Below, one piece after another: positions 9,235 to 16,506 of a stretch of DNA of 43,393 nucleotides (its first letter is position 1; each line of letters opens with the position of its first letter). The notes below the pieces were generated by a model. That model did no database searches. It was not told the DNA's origin and saw only the letters and a list, made by a program, of their open reading frames with translations. The position numbers and the translations under genes are program-made. Origin of the DNA: JANQIV01 sp050117315 (lineage in GTDB: Bacteria; Bacteroidota; Ignavibacteria; Ignavibacteriales; Melioribacteraceae); assembly GCA_050117315.1 (NCBI GenBank), contig JASFMY010000046.1, positions 1-43,393 on the forward strand, given 5' to 3'.

Positions 9235-10671
9235 ATGATAAGATTAGTTCCTACTTGGGCGCAGCATTACGATGAATTTTGGGCAGCCATCAGAAGAAGA
9301 AATTTATGGTTCATAAAACTTAGGTATTTAGCTGGTATAATGCTGTTTGCATTTTTATTTGCCGGCGAATATTTATTAAATTTCCGCCTAACTAACATTC
9401 AATTCTATGCAATCCTAATAATAGCATTCACAATTTTGCTTTATAACGGAGTTATAAACTACTCAAGAAAGTTCGTTCATGCTGTTCCCGGGAAATTTAA
9501 TTGTCTTCATCTTTCATTAGTGCAAATGATTTTAGATTTAATCTTGCTGATGCTGCTTGTCTATTTTACAGGTACAATCAATTCGCCTCTATATATGTTT
9601 TTCATTTTTCATATGATCATAGGCAGTTTAATTCTTCCGGGTTATGTTGTTTACTCTATCGGCTATGTCATCACTATCGTTTTTTCCGCATTAGTAATTC
9701 TTCAGTATTATAAAATTATTGAAACACATGTGATCACCGGGTTATTTACTTCCGGGCATATACCGCAGTCTTTTGCCTACAATGTATTGTTCGCCGTTGT
9801 ATTCGGAGCGATGATGCTTATCAGCGTTTACCTTGCAAACAAAATTACCTACAACCTTTACAAAAGGGAGCAGCAGTTAAGAGAAACACTTGACCAGCTT
9901 AAGGAGGCTGAGGTAACAAAACAAAAATATATAATGGGTGTAGTACATGAAATTAAATCACCTATCTCTGCAGTAAAATCAATGCTGGACCTAATACTTC
10001 AAAAATTTCTCGGCCCGGTTGATCAGAAAATTGAAGAAAAGCTTGAAAGGTCAAGAATAAGAACAGACGAAGCACTTCAGCTAATCAATAATGTTTTAAG
10101 AATTTCAAAATTGAAACTGCTAAATGTTTCTGCTTCCGAGGAAATCAATCTCAAAGAGTTGATTAGAGGAATAATTGATAAAAATTACGAAACGGCTGCG
10201 GCAAAAAAAATTGATCTAGTCTTTAATGATAATATTAAATTTGAAAAAAAATTAAAAGGCGACCGCATATTATTGGAACTGGCTTTTTCAAATTTAATAG
10301 GGAATTCTATTAAGTACAATAAAACCAACGGACTTGTAGATATTTCTTTTGTTGAAAATGAAGAAGATGTAGTGGTTGAAATAGCCGATAATGGTGTAGG
10401 CATTCCGCAATCCGAGCATCAAGCAGTTTTTATGCAGTTTTACAGGGCTACCAACATCAAAAAGGGAAGTACCGAAGGAAGCGGTTTGGGATTATCATTA
10501 GTGAAAGAAATTATTGAGCGTCACAAAGGCAGTATATCTATCAAAAGCCCTTCCAAGATTGGTAATTCGCAAAGACCCGGGACATCATTCTTTATAAAGC
10601 TTCCTACAGTAAAATTGGAAACAACTCCAAAGAAAACCGATAAAATTCCAATCATCGGCAGTGAATTATAA
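9235..10671 (+). CDS. Membrane sensor histidine kinase
   Basis: Two-component sensor kinase, 478 aa. The first ~205 residues hold about six membrane helices (near 30-50, 57-75, 93-112, 117-135, 138-157, 183-203) and no recognisable extracellular sensor domain. HisKA follows, with phospho-acceptor H238 in 'GVVHEIKSPISAVKSML', then HATPase_c with N box 'FSNLIGNSIKYN' (N353, N357), G1 box DNGVGI (385-390) and G2 box GSGLGL (415-420). All catalytic boxes look intact. No response regulator lies nearby, so it is an orphan kinase here. The start is the ATG at 9235, with no obvious ribosome-binding site. The stimulus is unknown; the membrane-embedded sensor region suggests it senses a membrane component or interacts with a membrane partner. 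Confidence 0.92.
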   Translation: MIRLVPTWAQHYDEFWAAIRRRNLWFIKLRYLAGIMLFAFLFAGEYLLNFRLTNIQFYAILIIAFTILLYNGVINYSRKFVHAVPGKFNCLHLSLVQMILDLILLMLLVYFTGTINSPLYMFFIFHMIIGSLILPGYVVYSIGYVITIVFSALVILQYYKIIETHVITGLFTSGHIPQSFAYNVLFAVVFGAMMLISVYLANKITYNLYKREQQLRETLDQLKEAEVTKQKYIMGVVHEIKSPISAVKSMLDLILQKFLGPVDQKIEEKLERSRIRTDEALQLINNVLRISKLKLLNVSASEEINLKELIRGIIDKNYETAAAKKIDLVFNDNIKFEKKLKGDRILLELAFSNLIGNSIKYNKTNGLVDISFVENEEDVVVEIADNGVGIPQSEHQAVFMQFYRATNIKKGSTEGSGLGLSLVKEIIERHKGSISIKSPSKIGNSQRPGTSFFIKLPTVKLETTPKKTDKIPIIGSEL

Positions 10672-10684
10672 CTATCAGGTTGGA

Positions 10685-10834
10685 TATATACTTGTTGCAA
10701 ATTGTTTTTGGGATTTTGTTTTTATTTAAAACTCACCTAAATCCTCCCCGCCTCCCAAAGTCTCGTACGGCGGGCAGGTCTTAAAAAGAGAGGACTTTAT
10801 GGCAAAATCCCAAAAACAATTTGGCTTGTGTATA
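10685..10834. repeat. Palindromic intergenic element, copy 1, with nested GC-rich hairpin
   Basis: This fills most of the 303-bp gap between the kinase and ispE. The outer arms (near 10692-10717 and 10803-10829) are inverted repeats around 'AAATTGTTTTTGGGATTTTG'. The core contains AACTCACCTAAATCC and GAGAGGAC, which form an inner hairpin in the other three copies (13297, 20417, 36852). In this copy the inner hairpin is interrupted by about 33 bp (10747-10779) forming its own hairpin, CCCGCC (10747-10752) with GGCGGG (10769-10774). No ORF or target-site duplication was seen. The remaining ~140 bp of the gap shows nothing recognisable. Confidence 0.8.
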
Positions 10835-10974
10835 CATAAGATATAGGGCTTAATTGCTCCAAGTGGATATACGGTGTGGCTATGCGTTTAATTGCTTTGA
10901 AGGCCTATTCCGACAATATGACCATTGAACAATTTGACAATTATTTTATTAACTATACTGATTCGTTCTATTCT

Positions 10975-11817
10975 TTAATTATTGTTTACTACTAATTTTA
11001 AATAATCGGCCGGAAAATGATCCAGTGCAGTTTTAGCATTACTTACTTTTTCAAAAATTCCGTAAACAGTTGATCCGCTTCCGCTCATCAAAGAATACTT
11101 TGCACCCATTTCATACATCGTTGATTTTATAGAACCTATTTCGGGATACTTTGAAAAAACAAACTCTTCAAAATCGTTTGTGAGATTTTTCTTTAAATAA
11201 TTATAATCCGATAAATCGGAAACGCTGATTTGATTAAAATCCAATTTTGGTTGTTTAATCTCTACACTTGCGAATGCTTCTTTTGTTGAAATATGAATAC
11301 CGGGATTAACGATAAGAATAGGCTTAACAATATCTAAATCAATTTGCTTCAAAGTTTCCCCGCGTGAAAAACCAATGGAAGGTTTGGATTTTATAAAGAA
11401 CGGTACGTCCGAACCCAATTCCAACGCTAAGTCAATCATTTGGTCATATTGAATTCCAAGTTTGAACATTTCATTTAAAGAGACTAAAACAGTTGCAGCA
11501 TTTGAACTGCCGCCGCCTAAGCCTGCGCCCATCGGGATATTTTTTATCAACTCAATTTCAACATTAAAACTTCGTTGTGTTGTTTTCTCCAGCAATTTTA
11601 CTGCTTTAATAATAAGGTTCGATTCATCGTTTGTTAAAATTTCATTGTTCGATTCAAAATAAAAATGATCGCTCTTTTTAATTTTTATTAAGTCATACAA
11701 ATCATACAAGGGATAAAATATTGTCTGTAAATTATGGAAACCATCGTGTCTTTTATTTAATATGTTCAAACCAATATTAATTTTTGCGGGTGATTTAATT
11801 TCAATATAATTCATCAA
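10975..11817 (-). CDS. ispE: 4-diphosphocytidyl-2-C-methyl-D-erythritol kinase
   Basis: IspE phosphorylates the 2-hydroxyl of CDP-methylerythritol in the MEP route to isopentenyl diphosphate. At 280 aa it is the usual length. N-terminal 'PAKINIGLNIL' carries the conserved Lys (K12). The GHMP kinase ATP loop is 'IPMGAGLGGGSSNAA' (94-108), 'ELGSDVPFF' holds the catalytic Asp (D137), and 'SGSGSTVYGIF' is the C-terminal GHMP motif. The start codon lies inside the 3' end of the homocysteine methyltransferase gene (17-bp overlap), so the two are co-transcribed and probably translationally coupled. A second Met directly follows the first and could equally be the start. Confidence 0.95.
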   Translation of the reverse strand: MMNYIEIKSPAKINIGLNILNKRHDGFHNLQTIFYPLYDLYDLIKIKKSDHFYFESNNEILTNDESNLIIKAVKLLEKTTQRSFNVEIELIKNIPMGAGLGGGSSNAATVLVSLNEMFKLGIQYDQMIDLALELGSDVPFFIKSKPSIGFSRGETLKQIDLDIVKPILIVNPGIHISTKEAFASVEIKQPKLDFNQISVSDLSDYNYLKKNLTNDFEEFVFSKYPEIGSIKSTMYEMGAKYSLMSGSGSTVYGIFEKVSNAKTALDHFPADYLKLVVNNN

Positions 11818-12670
11818 TCGTTTTCCTTAAAGCTTGTATATGAGAAGGATTTGAACCGCAGCAAGCGCCAATTACCGCGGGATTAAACTTGAGATATTTT
11901 TTTACAATTGCAGAATAATCATTACCGGTTACAGTGCAGATTATGGTTTCGCTTGTTTGGGCACCGGAACCTAAATTTAAATAGAAACCCCAATTGAAAT
12001 TTAATTCCATACTCTCAACAATTTTCCAAAGAAGACTATCTTTAATGCAATTAAAGCCTATAAATAAAGGAGCATAGCCTAAAATGATTTCAACGGCATC
12101 TTTTAGTTTTTCACCGCTTAAGAGAGTTAAATCATCATTTAGATAAAGAGAAACTGCAAAAGGAATTTTATTACCGGAACAGAAGCTACATATTATTTTA
12201 ATCTCATCCAGATGACTCTGTGTTTCGTTTAAAATAAAATCAACTCCCGATTCCCATAGTAATTCAATATGTTTTGCGTGGTTGTATTCTAAGTCTTCCC
12301 GTGATAGAGTTCTTTCAACCTGGTAACAGTCTTCTGCAGGTGCATTTGAACCGGCAATAATTATTTTTTTATTACCTTTTGCTTGTATAGCCGGACCAAC
12401 ACTTCGAGACACAAACTCTTCGTAGCCTATTTTCAAATTCGATTTTTTATAAGCAGAATAATTGGTACGAAAAGTATTGGTGGTAATCATATCCGCACCT
12501 GCATTTATATATTCTTTATGCAGGGTAATAACTTTTTCAGGGTGTATTATATTAGCTAATGAAGACCACAACGGATTATCTTCTTTAACTTTGCTTTGCA
12601 GAAGACTACCTATTGCTCCGTCTAAGATTAGCGGTTTACCGGTTTTATTTAATAAGCCTGAGATTTTCAT
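11801..12670 (-). CDS. Homocysteine S-methyltransferase family protein
   Basis: Zn-dependent methyl transfer to homocysteine, giving methionine. At 289 aa it is a single Hcy-binding TIM-barrel domain, as in MmuM or the N-terminal module of MetH. It starts with 'PLILDGAIGSLLQ', has 'ADMITTNTFRTN', and carries the three Zn-ligand cysteines C208 ('GFNCIKDS') and C270-C271 ('GACCGSNPSHI'). The folate- and cobalamin-binding modules of MetH are absent, so the methyl donor is either a betaine-like or S-methylmethionine-like compound or is delivered by a separate subunit; the sequence does not decide. It is the first gene of a two-gene reverse-strand unit with ispE, with no functional link obvious. 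Confidence 0.88.
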   Translation of the reverse strand: MKISGLLNKTGKPLILDGAIGSLLQSKVKEDNPLWSSLANIIHPEKVITLHKEYINAGADMITTNTFRTNYSAYKKSNLKIGYEEFVSRSVGPAIQAKGNKKIIIAGSNAPAEDCYQVERTLSREDLEYNHAKHIELLWESGVDFILNETQSHLDEIKIICSFCSGNKIPFAVSLYLNDDLTLLSGEKLKDAVEIILGYAPLFIGFNCIKDSLLWKIVESMELNFNWGFYLNLGSGAQTSETIICTVTGNDYSAIVKKYLKFNPAVIGACCGSNPSHIQALRKTIDELY

Positions 12671-12755
12671 CTGCTTAAAAAAGTGGTTAATCTAACTTCT
12701 AATGAATATATTTGAACACAATATAAAAAATTGAACGGAAATAATTGGTGCAGTT

Positions 12756-13133
12756 ATGAAAATTGAAATATCGAATGGCGAGTTAATAGATAAAATTACA
12801 ATCCTTGAGTTAAAATATAAAAAGATTCAAAATGATGAAGAGAAACGAAAAAACATAAAAGTTGAACTGGATATTTTGAAAGAATCGCTGAAAGAACTTA
12901 ATATAAATCAAGATTCCAAGTTATATAAAAAGCTTTACGACATCAATGAAAAGTTATGGGTTATTGAAGATGAAATCCGGTTGAAAGAAAAAAATAAAGA
13001 ATTTGATAAAAAGTTTATTGAATTAGCACGCTCGGTTTATTATACAAACGATGAAAGAGCAAAGATCAAAAGAGAAGTTGATGTGTTTACCAATTCATTA
13101 ATCATAAACGAAAAGTCATACGAAGAATATTAA
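12756..13133 (+). CDS. DUF6165-like small protein
   Basis: A 125-aa highly charged, helical, probably coiled-coil cytosolic protein. 'EISNGELIDKITILELKYKK', 'INEKLWVIEDEIR', 'FIELARSVYYTNDERAKIKR' and the C-terminal 'EKSYEEY' are what I recall for the DUF6165 family, often encoded near glycan or LPS glycosyltransferases. Here the nearest such genes (two family-9 glycosyltransferases) are about 2.3 kb away on the other strand. It has no signal peptide or membrane helix. It stands alone and is followed by a strong hairpin terminator. Biochemical function unknown; the family assignment is from memory. Confidence 0.75.
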   Translation: MKIEISNGELIDKITILELKYKKIQNDEEKRKNIKVELDILKESLKELNINQDSKLYKKLYDINEKLWVIEDEIRLKEKNKEFDKKFIELARSVYYTNDERAKIKREVDVFTNSLIINEKSYEEY

Positions 13134-13254
13134 AGATTATTTTGCCAAAAGTTTACTTTCTTAAGTGATGGAGTCATAGGGATTATCCCAAAGTCTCCCC
13201 AACCCAAAAATGAAGCAATACACGTTTGTGCAAAGTCTCCCAACTAAAAAAGGA

Positions 13255-13294
13255 GAAAACCGCATTTTTTTTTGGAAATTGCGGTTTTCTTTTT
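13255..13294. terminator. Intrinsic terminator after the DUF6165-like gene
   Basis: The arms GAAAACCGCA (13255-13264) and TGCGGTTTTC (13280-13289) pair perfectly over 10 bp with a 15-nt loop. A run of five T follows (13290-13294). It is the only clear terminator in the gap after the gene ending at 13133. Confidence 0.8.
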
Positions 13295-13296
13295 GA

Positions 13297-13416
13297 TATA
13301 AACACAAGCCAAATTGGTTTTGGGATTTAGTTTTTATTTAGAACTCACCTAAATCCTCTCTTAAAAAGAGAGGACTTTATGGGAAAATCCCAAAAACAAT
13401 TTGCAACAAGTATGCA
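13297..13416. repeat. Palindromic intergenic element, copy 2
   Basis: Outer arms 'CCAAATTGGTTTTGGGATTT' and 'AAATCCCAAAAACAATTTG' enclose an uninterrupted inner hairpin, AAATCCTCTC ... GAGAGGACTT. The core has the same + strand orientation as in the other three copies. The terminal tags are swapped compared with copies 1 and 3: this copy begins ACACAAGCC and ends GCAACAAGTAT. It lies in the 507-bp gap 13134-13640, which otherwise holds the terminator and the promoter and leader of the HU-like gene. 'AAAGTCTCCC'-like direct repeats also occur near 13188 and 13231. Confidence 0.82.
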
Positions 13417-13512
13417 TGTTGCAAATAGTTTTTAAACTCACCTAATTAAAACAAAATCCAATAACATATTATTCATCTTTAGAGTACTCTGTTTTATTTT
13501 TTCTTTTCACTT

Positions 13513-13542
13513 TTGTTTGCCTTTAATCTGGATTAATATAAA
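13513..13542 (+). promoter_or_regulatory. Candidate promoter of the HU-like gene
   Basis: TTGTTT (13513-13518) and TATAAA (13537-13542) are separated by 18 bp, a good match to a -35/-10 pair, and lie ~100 bp upstream of a gene with a near-perfect ribosome-binding site. This is pattern matching only; the sigma-factor preference of this organism is unknown. Confidence 0.4.
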
Positions 13543-13551
13543 CTTTAAGAA

Positions 13552-13602
13552 GAGAATTCTGATAAACTGTCAAATAGTTAATAAATGGAATTCTCATAAA
13601 CT
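13552..13602 (+). promoter_or_regulatory. Repeats in the leader of the HU-like gene
   Basis: GAGAATTC (13552-13559) and GAATTCTC (13588-13595) are inverted. In addition AATTCTGATAAACT (13555-13568) recurs as AATTCTCATAAACT (13589-13602), 13 of 14 identical and 34 bp apart. The pair sits just downstream of the candidate -10 and upstream of the ribosome-binding site, where an operator or RNA hairpin could control expression. Confidence 0.4.
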
Positions 13603-13640
13603 TATCTAACAAATTCAATGAATAATTAAAGGAGGATTAA

Positions 13641-14342
13641 ATGAGTATCAAGTATTCACTCAGACCCAACCACTTAACAGCAGATCCCGATGATTACATG
13701 GCGTCTGTTACACCCCTGAGAACGGCAGAACTAAATGACGTTATTCAGAGAATGATCGAAAGAGGCTCAACAGTAACCAAACCCGATATTGTAAGTGTCT
13801 TTGCCGATTTCCAGAGAGCGCTTGAAGATATGCTTGCAGAAGGTTCAAACGTTAACCTGTCATTTGCCAACTTTTCCACAAGTCTCAAGGGAGTATTTGT
13901 GAATGATGAAGATACTTACGATCCTGCAAGACATAAACTGCATCCGGCCTTATCGGCAGGGTTGGAGCTAAAGGATTTCTATGACGGAAAAATGGCTGTT
14001 GAAAAAGTAAAAGCATTTACTCCCATGCCGCTTATTGAAAAGTATGTTGACCTTGTTACCGGCGAAGTTAACAGTATTATCACGGCTGGAGGTATGATGG
14101 GTCAGCTTAAAGGTGACAGACTTAAGTTTGACAGCGAGGCTGAAGATGAAGGCATTTATATTACAGCAGCCGATAACACGGAAACAAAAGTAACAACCAC
14201 AGGTGTTAACAAACCTCAGAGTCTTATGTTTATGTTACCTGCCTCACTTACAACGGGCGAATACAAAATAGAAGTAAGGACACGTATAGGTACTGATGAA
14301 TTACGATCGGGAAGATTCAGCCACACCTTATCTGTTCTATAA
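13641..14342 (+). CDS. HU-like DNA-binding protein with DUF4469-like C-terminal domain
   Basis: 233 aa. Residues ~1-125 fit the HU/IHF-like domain common in Bacteroidota ('KYSLRPNHLTADPDDYMASV', 'RGSTVTKPDIVSVFADFQRA', 'LSFANFSTSLKGVF'). After a linker, residues ~130-233 form an all-beta, Ig-like tail of the DUF4469 type ('LMFMLPASLTTGEYKIEVRT'). The start is fixed by AAAGGAGG at 13628-13635, the strongest ribosome-binding site in the window; with its own promoter and terminator this suggests a highly expressed monocistronic gene. Codon use looks richer in GC than the neighbours, also consistent with high expression. Likely role: nucleoid-associated or repeat-binding protein; the specificity is unknown. 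Confidence 0.82.
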   Translation: MSIKYSLRPNHLTADPDDYMASVTPLRTAELNDVIQRMIERGSTVTKPDIVSVFADFQRALEDMLAEGSNVNLSFANFSTSLKGVFVNDEDTYDPARHKLHPALSAGLELKDFYDGKMAVEKVKAFTPMPLIEKYVDLVTGEVNSIITAGGMMGQLKGDRLKFDSEAEDEGIYITAADNTETKVTTTGVNKPQSLMFMLPASLTTGEYKIEVRTRIGTDELRSGRFSHTLSVL

Positions 14343-14363
14343 TTACGGTAACACTTCCGGGTT

Positions 14364-14401
14364 GTCCGCTTCAGATTATATTTGGGGCGGACTTTTTTTT
14401 T
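14364..14401 (+). terminator. Intrinsic terminator after the HU-like gene
   Basis: GTCCGC (14364-14369) pairs with GCGGAC (14387-14392), followed by nine T (14393-14401). It begins 22 bp after the stop codon. Confidence 0.88.
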
Positions 14402-14430
14402 ATGAAAGAGAATTCAAGCCCTGTAAAAAG

Positions 14431-14716
14431 AAAAAGTATAGGGCTTCGAGTCAAAAAGTATAGCCTATAAAGAGAGAAAGTATAGACTACAAATAGAAAA
14501 AGTATAGCCTATAAAGGGAGAAAATATAGCCTGCAAATAGAAAAAGTATAGCCTATAAAGAGAGAAAGTATAGCCTACAAATAGTAAAAGTATAGCCTAT
14601 AAAGGGAGAAAATATAGCCTGCAAATAGCAAAAGTATAGCCTATAAAGGGAGAAAATATAGCCTGCAAATAGCAAAAGTATAGCCTATAAAGGGAGAAAA
14701 TATAGCCTGTAAATAG
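14431..14716. repeat. Tandem array of 22-bp units, iteron-like
   Basis: Thirteen consecutive 22-bp units without spacers. Two types alternate, so the higher-order period is 44 bp: type A 'AAAAGTATAGCCTATAAAGG' and type B 'GAAAATATAGCCTGCAAATA'. Type A contains TATAGCCTATA, a palindrome of 5-bp arms around one base; type B keeps only the left arm. The first unit (14431-14452) is degenerate. Two further ~22-bp segments of different sequence (near 14745-14789) continue the spacing. The array is bracketed by AAGCCC...GGGCTT (14416-14447) and AGCCC...GGGCT (14769-14796). A-tracts recur about every 11-22 bp, so the DNA is probably bent. There is no ORF through the array. It lies within the 1108-bp gene-free gap 14343-15450. 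Confidence 0.9.
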
Positions 14717-14790
14717 AAAAAGAAAGCCTATACATTTACCAAACCAAGACTATAAATTTTCAAAACCAAGCCCGTATATTTAAAATTAGT

Positions 14791-14900
14791 AGGGCTCAGA
14801 CTCAGGAACCCGAAGGAGATTAACGGGAACCTGAGTGACGGGCGAGACGAACAGCATACTAACTGTCTGAGGAATGGGACAGGTAAACCCAGATTATGGG
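14791..14900 (+). ncRNA. Candidate structured RNA between the tandem array and a REP doublet
   Basis: This segment is clearly richer in GC than its surroundings and can fold in several ways. CTCAGGAACCCG (14801-14812) faces CGGGAACCTGAG (14824-14835) with a symmetric AA/AA internal loop. CTCAGAC (14795-14801) can instead pair with GTCTGAG (14865-14871). CCCA (14888-14891) pairs with TGGG (14897-14900). There is no ORF. I cannot assign a family; a HEARO-like or other mobile-element RNA is one hypothesis. The orientation is a guess. Confidence 0.3.
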
Positions 14901-15088
14901 TGTGTTGCAGAACTCAATTAGGAACTTCAATAGCCACGTGCTTCAGCACGTTGGAAATAGGAATCCAGATAGAATTCTGGCTTTAGCCCCATTTAGAGTG
15001 CTTAAATGAGGCTAAAGCCTATAGATTTCAGAATCTTATTAATCCCGTGGCTGAAGCCACGGGCTATTATTAGTTATGCAACACACTC
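14898..15088. repeat. REP-doublet mobile element (REPIN/MITE-like), ~190 bp
   Basis: The ends are imperfect inverted repeats: GGGTGTGTTGCAGAACT (14898-14914) against AGTTATGCAACACACTC (15072-15088), 15 of 17 matching. Just inside each end lies a REP-type hairpin, CACGTGCTTCAGCACGT on the left and CCGTGGCTGAAGCCACGG on the right. The centre folds too: GGCTTTAGCC with GGCTAAAGCC, and CCAGA with TCTGG. No transposase is encoded; such doublets are normally moved by a REP-associated Y1 transposase elsewhere in the genome. Confidence 0.65.
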
Positions 15089-15210
15089 TTTATGCCGGAG
15101 GTTAATATTACCCTAAAATTCCCGGACTTTTCCATAAGTTCGTAGAACTCCTACGGAGAATCCTTCGGATAGTCAAAAAAAACTAGTGTTATGTCAACAA
15201 TGAAGTGCCG

Positions 15211-15285
15211 TGTCATTCCCGAATGCTTTTATCGGGAATCCACTTTTATAAATTAGATCCCACCTTAATACGTGCGGGAATGACA
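15211..15285. repeat. Short palindromic element, TGTCATTCCCG type
   Basis: TGTCATTCCCG (15211-15221) and CGGGAATGACA (15275-15285) are exact inverted repeats. It is preceded by CTAGTGTTATGTCAACAATG (from 15183), a leader that recurs almost identically at 21820 before another palindromic element. No coding content. Confidence 0.7.
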
Positions 15286-15312
15286 TAGTATAAGTCAAAA
15301 TTGTAGATTCCG

Positions 15313-15466
15313 GCCTGTGCGCCTTTGGCGTATCTTTTTGGCGGGAAATCTTTCAATTAGAGTATGATTTCAAAGATTTCTCCCTCCGGTCGAAATGACA
15401 AAACGTCTAGATATCTAAATGTTTTGTTATTTACAGAAATGACAGACTTTTTATTTTGCAGAAATT
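15313..15466. repeat. MITE-like element, diverged inverted copy of 20230-20415
   Basis: About 100 bp (15313-15413) is the reverse complement of 20251-20365 with few differences ('GCCTGTGCGCCTTTGGCGTA', 'GGCGGGAAATCTTTCAATTA'). The right end carries GACTTTTTATTTTGCAGAAA (15445-15464), identical to the terminal sequence at 20391-20410. This end overlaps the stop and last codons of the adjacent glycosyltransferase gene. The left terminal repeat was not found, so the copy is incomplete or diverged. Confidence 0.65.
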
Positions 15467-16506
15467 TTAATAAACAATAAGAATTTTTTCTTCACGTTCT
15501 CATAATCAAGCTTATCAAAATTAGGTTCTTCCGTAATAACACAGTCAAATTTTGATTTGTACGGTGACCAGATAACATCATTTGTTCTATATTTCACATA
15601 AATTCCGAACACCGGTATCTCAAACTGTGAAGCAATATGAACTACAGAAGTATCGGGAGTAAAGAGTAAATCAAGCATGGAAATGAATGCCGAGAAAATA
15701 TTAAAATTATTGTTTGTAAATACCGGGTAAGCATTCCCCGAAATTTCCAATGCTTTATCTTTATCGGGAGGGGAGGCCAAAATCACGATTTGTATATCTG
15801 GGTTATCACAATCCGCAGCCAACCTTCGGAAATTATCAACTCCCCAAAACCTTGCTTCATTGCCTGCGGAGATATTTATTCCAACTATTCTTTTATCATT
15901 ATTTATTTTTTCTTCAAAGAAGTTTTGAACAAACTTAACGGATTCGTCTTCAAGTTCATAATGAATGTTTATCTCATCTTTTGAATAGGTAATTCCAAAG
16001 TGATCTGCAAAAGATAAGTAGCGGTCTATCACGTGGTATTTTGAAGGATCAGGTTTATCAATTAATTCAGTGTAAAGTTCTTCGCTTCCTTTTAAATAAC
16101 CGATTATATTTCGTGCATTACTTAGCGCCAGCAGAAAACTAACGGTTGTAGATACATCATCATGAAGATCAACAACAGTTTTAATATCATTCTTTTGAAT
16201 ATACTTTCTTACTTCGAAAAATCCCTTTAGTCCTTTATTAAATATCAGAACATTCCGATAAATATTTTTGTCGTTAAATATAAAATGATTTCTCCTGTCG
16301 GCAAGAATATGAATTTCCAAATCAAGTTTCTCTTTTAATAATTTAAGCAGGGGAGTGGTAACAAGGGCATCGCCGATTTTATTTAACCTAATGAATAGAA
16401 CTTTATCACCCTGATTTAATACTCGGGAGTTACCGGTTTTTTTTGAAGAAACAAACAAAAGCAAATTGAGAAGTAATTTCCTAAAAGCTATTTCAATTTT
16501 TTTCAT
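15451..16506 (-). CDS. Glycosyltransferase family 9 (heptosyltransferase-like), first copy
   Basis: A 351-aa cytoplasmic-face enzyme with two Rossmann domains (GT-B). Domain 1 starts 'VLFIRLNKIGDALVTTPLLK', the GT9 signature with the GDA loop. Domain 2 has 'GINISAGNEARFWGVDNFRR' and 'LFTPDTSVVHIASQFEIPVF', the donor-binding D.S..H.A motif. By family it transfers heptose or a related sugar from an ADP- or nucleotide-sugar to a lipopolysaccharide core. It overlaps the upstream GT9 gene by 14 bp, so they form one unit. The last codons (K-I-S-A-K-stop) are encoded by the terminal repeat of the MITE-like element 15313-15466, so the C-terminus appears to have been rewritten by insertion. Confidence 0.87.
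   Translation of the reverse strand: MKKIEIAFRKLLLNLLLFVSSKKTGNSRVLNQGDKVLFIRLNKIGDALVTTPLLKLLKEKLDLEIHILADRRNHFIFNDKNIYRNVLIFNKGLKGFFEVRKYIQKNDIKTVVDLHDDVSTTVSFLLALSNARNIIGYLKGSEELYTELIDKPDPSKYHVIDRYLSFADHFGITYSKDEINIHYELEDESVKFVQNFFEEKINNDKRIVGINISAGNEARFWGVDNFRRLAADCDNPDIQIVILASPPDKDKALEISGNAYPVFTNNNFNIFSAFISMLDLLFTPDTSVVHIASQFEIPVFGIYVKYRTNDVIWSPYKSKFDCVITEEPNFDKLDYENVKKKFLLFIKISAK

Noticed and set aside
14431..14716. CRISPR array
   Set aside because: The 22-bp units are contiguous and no unique spacers separate them; no cas genes are present.
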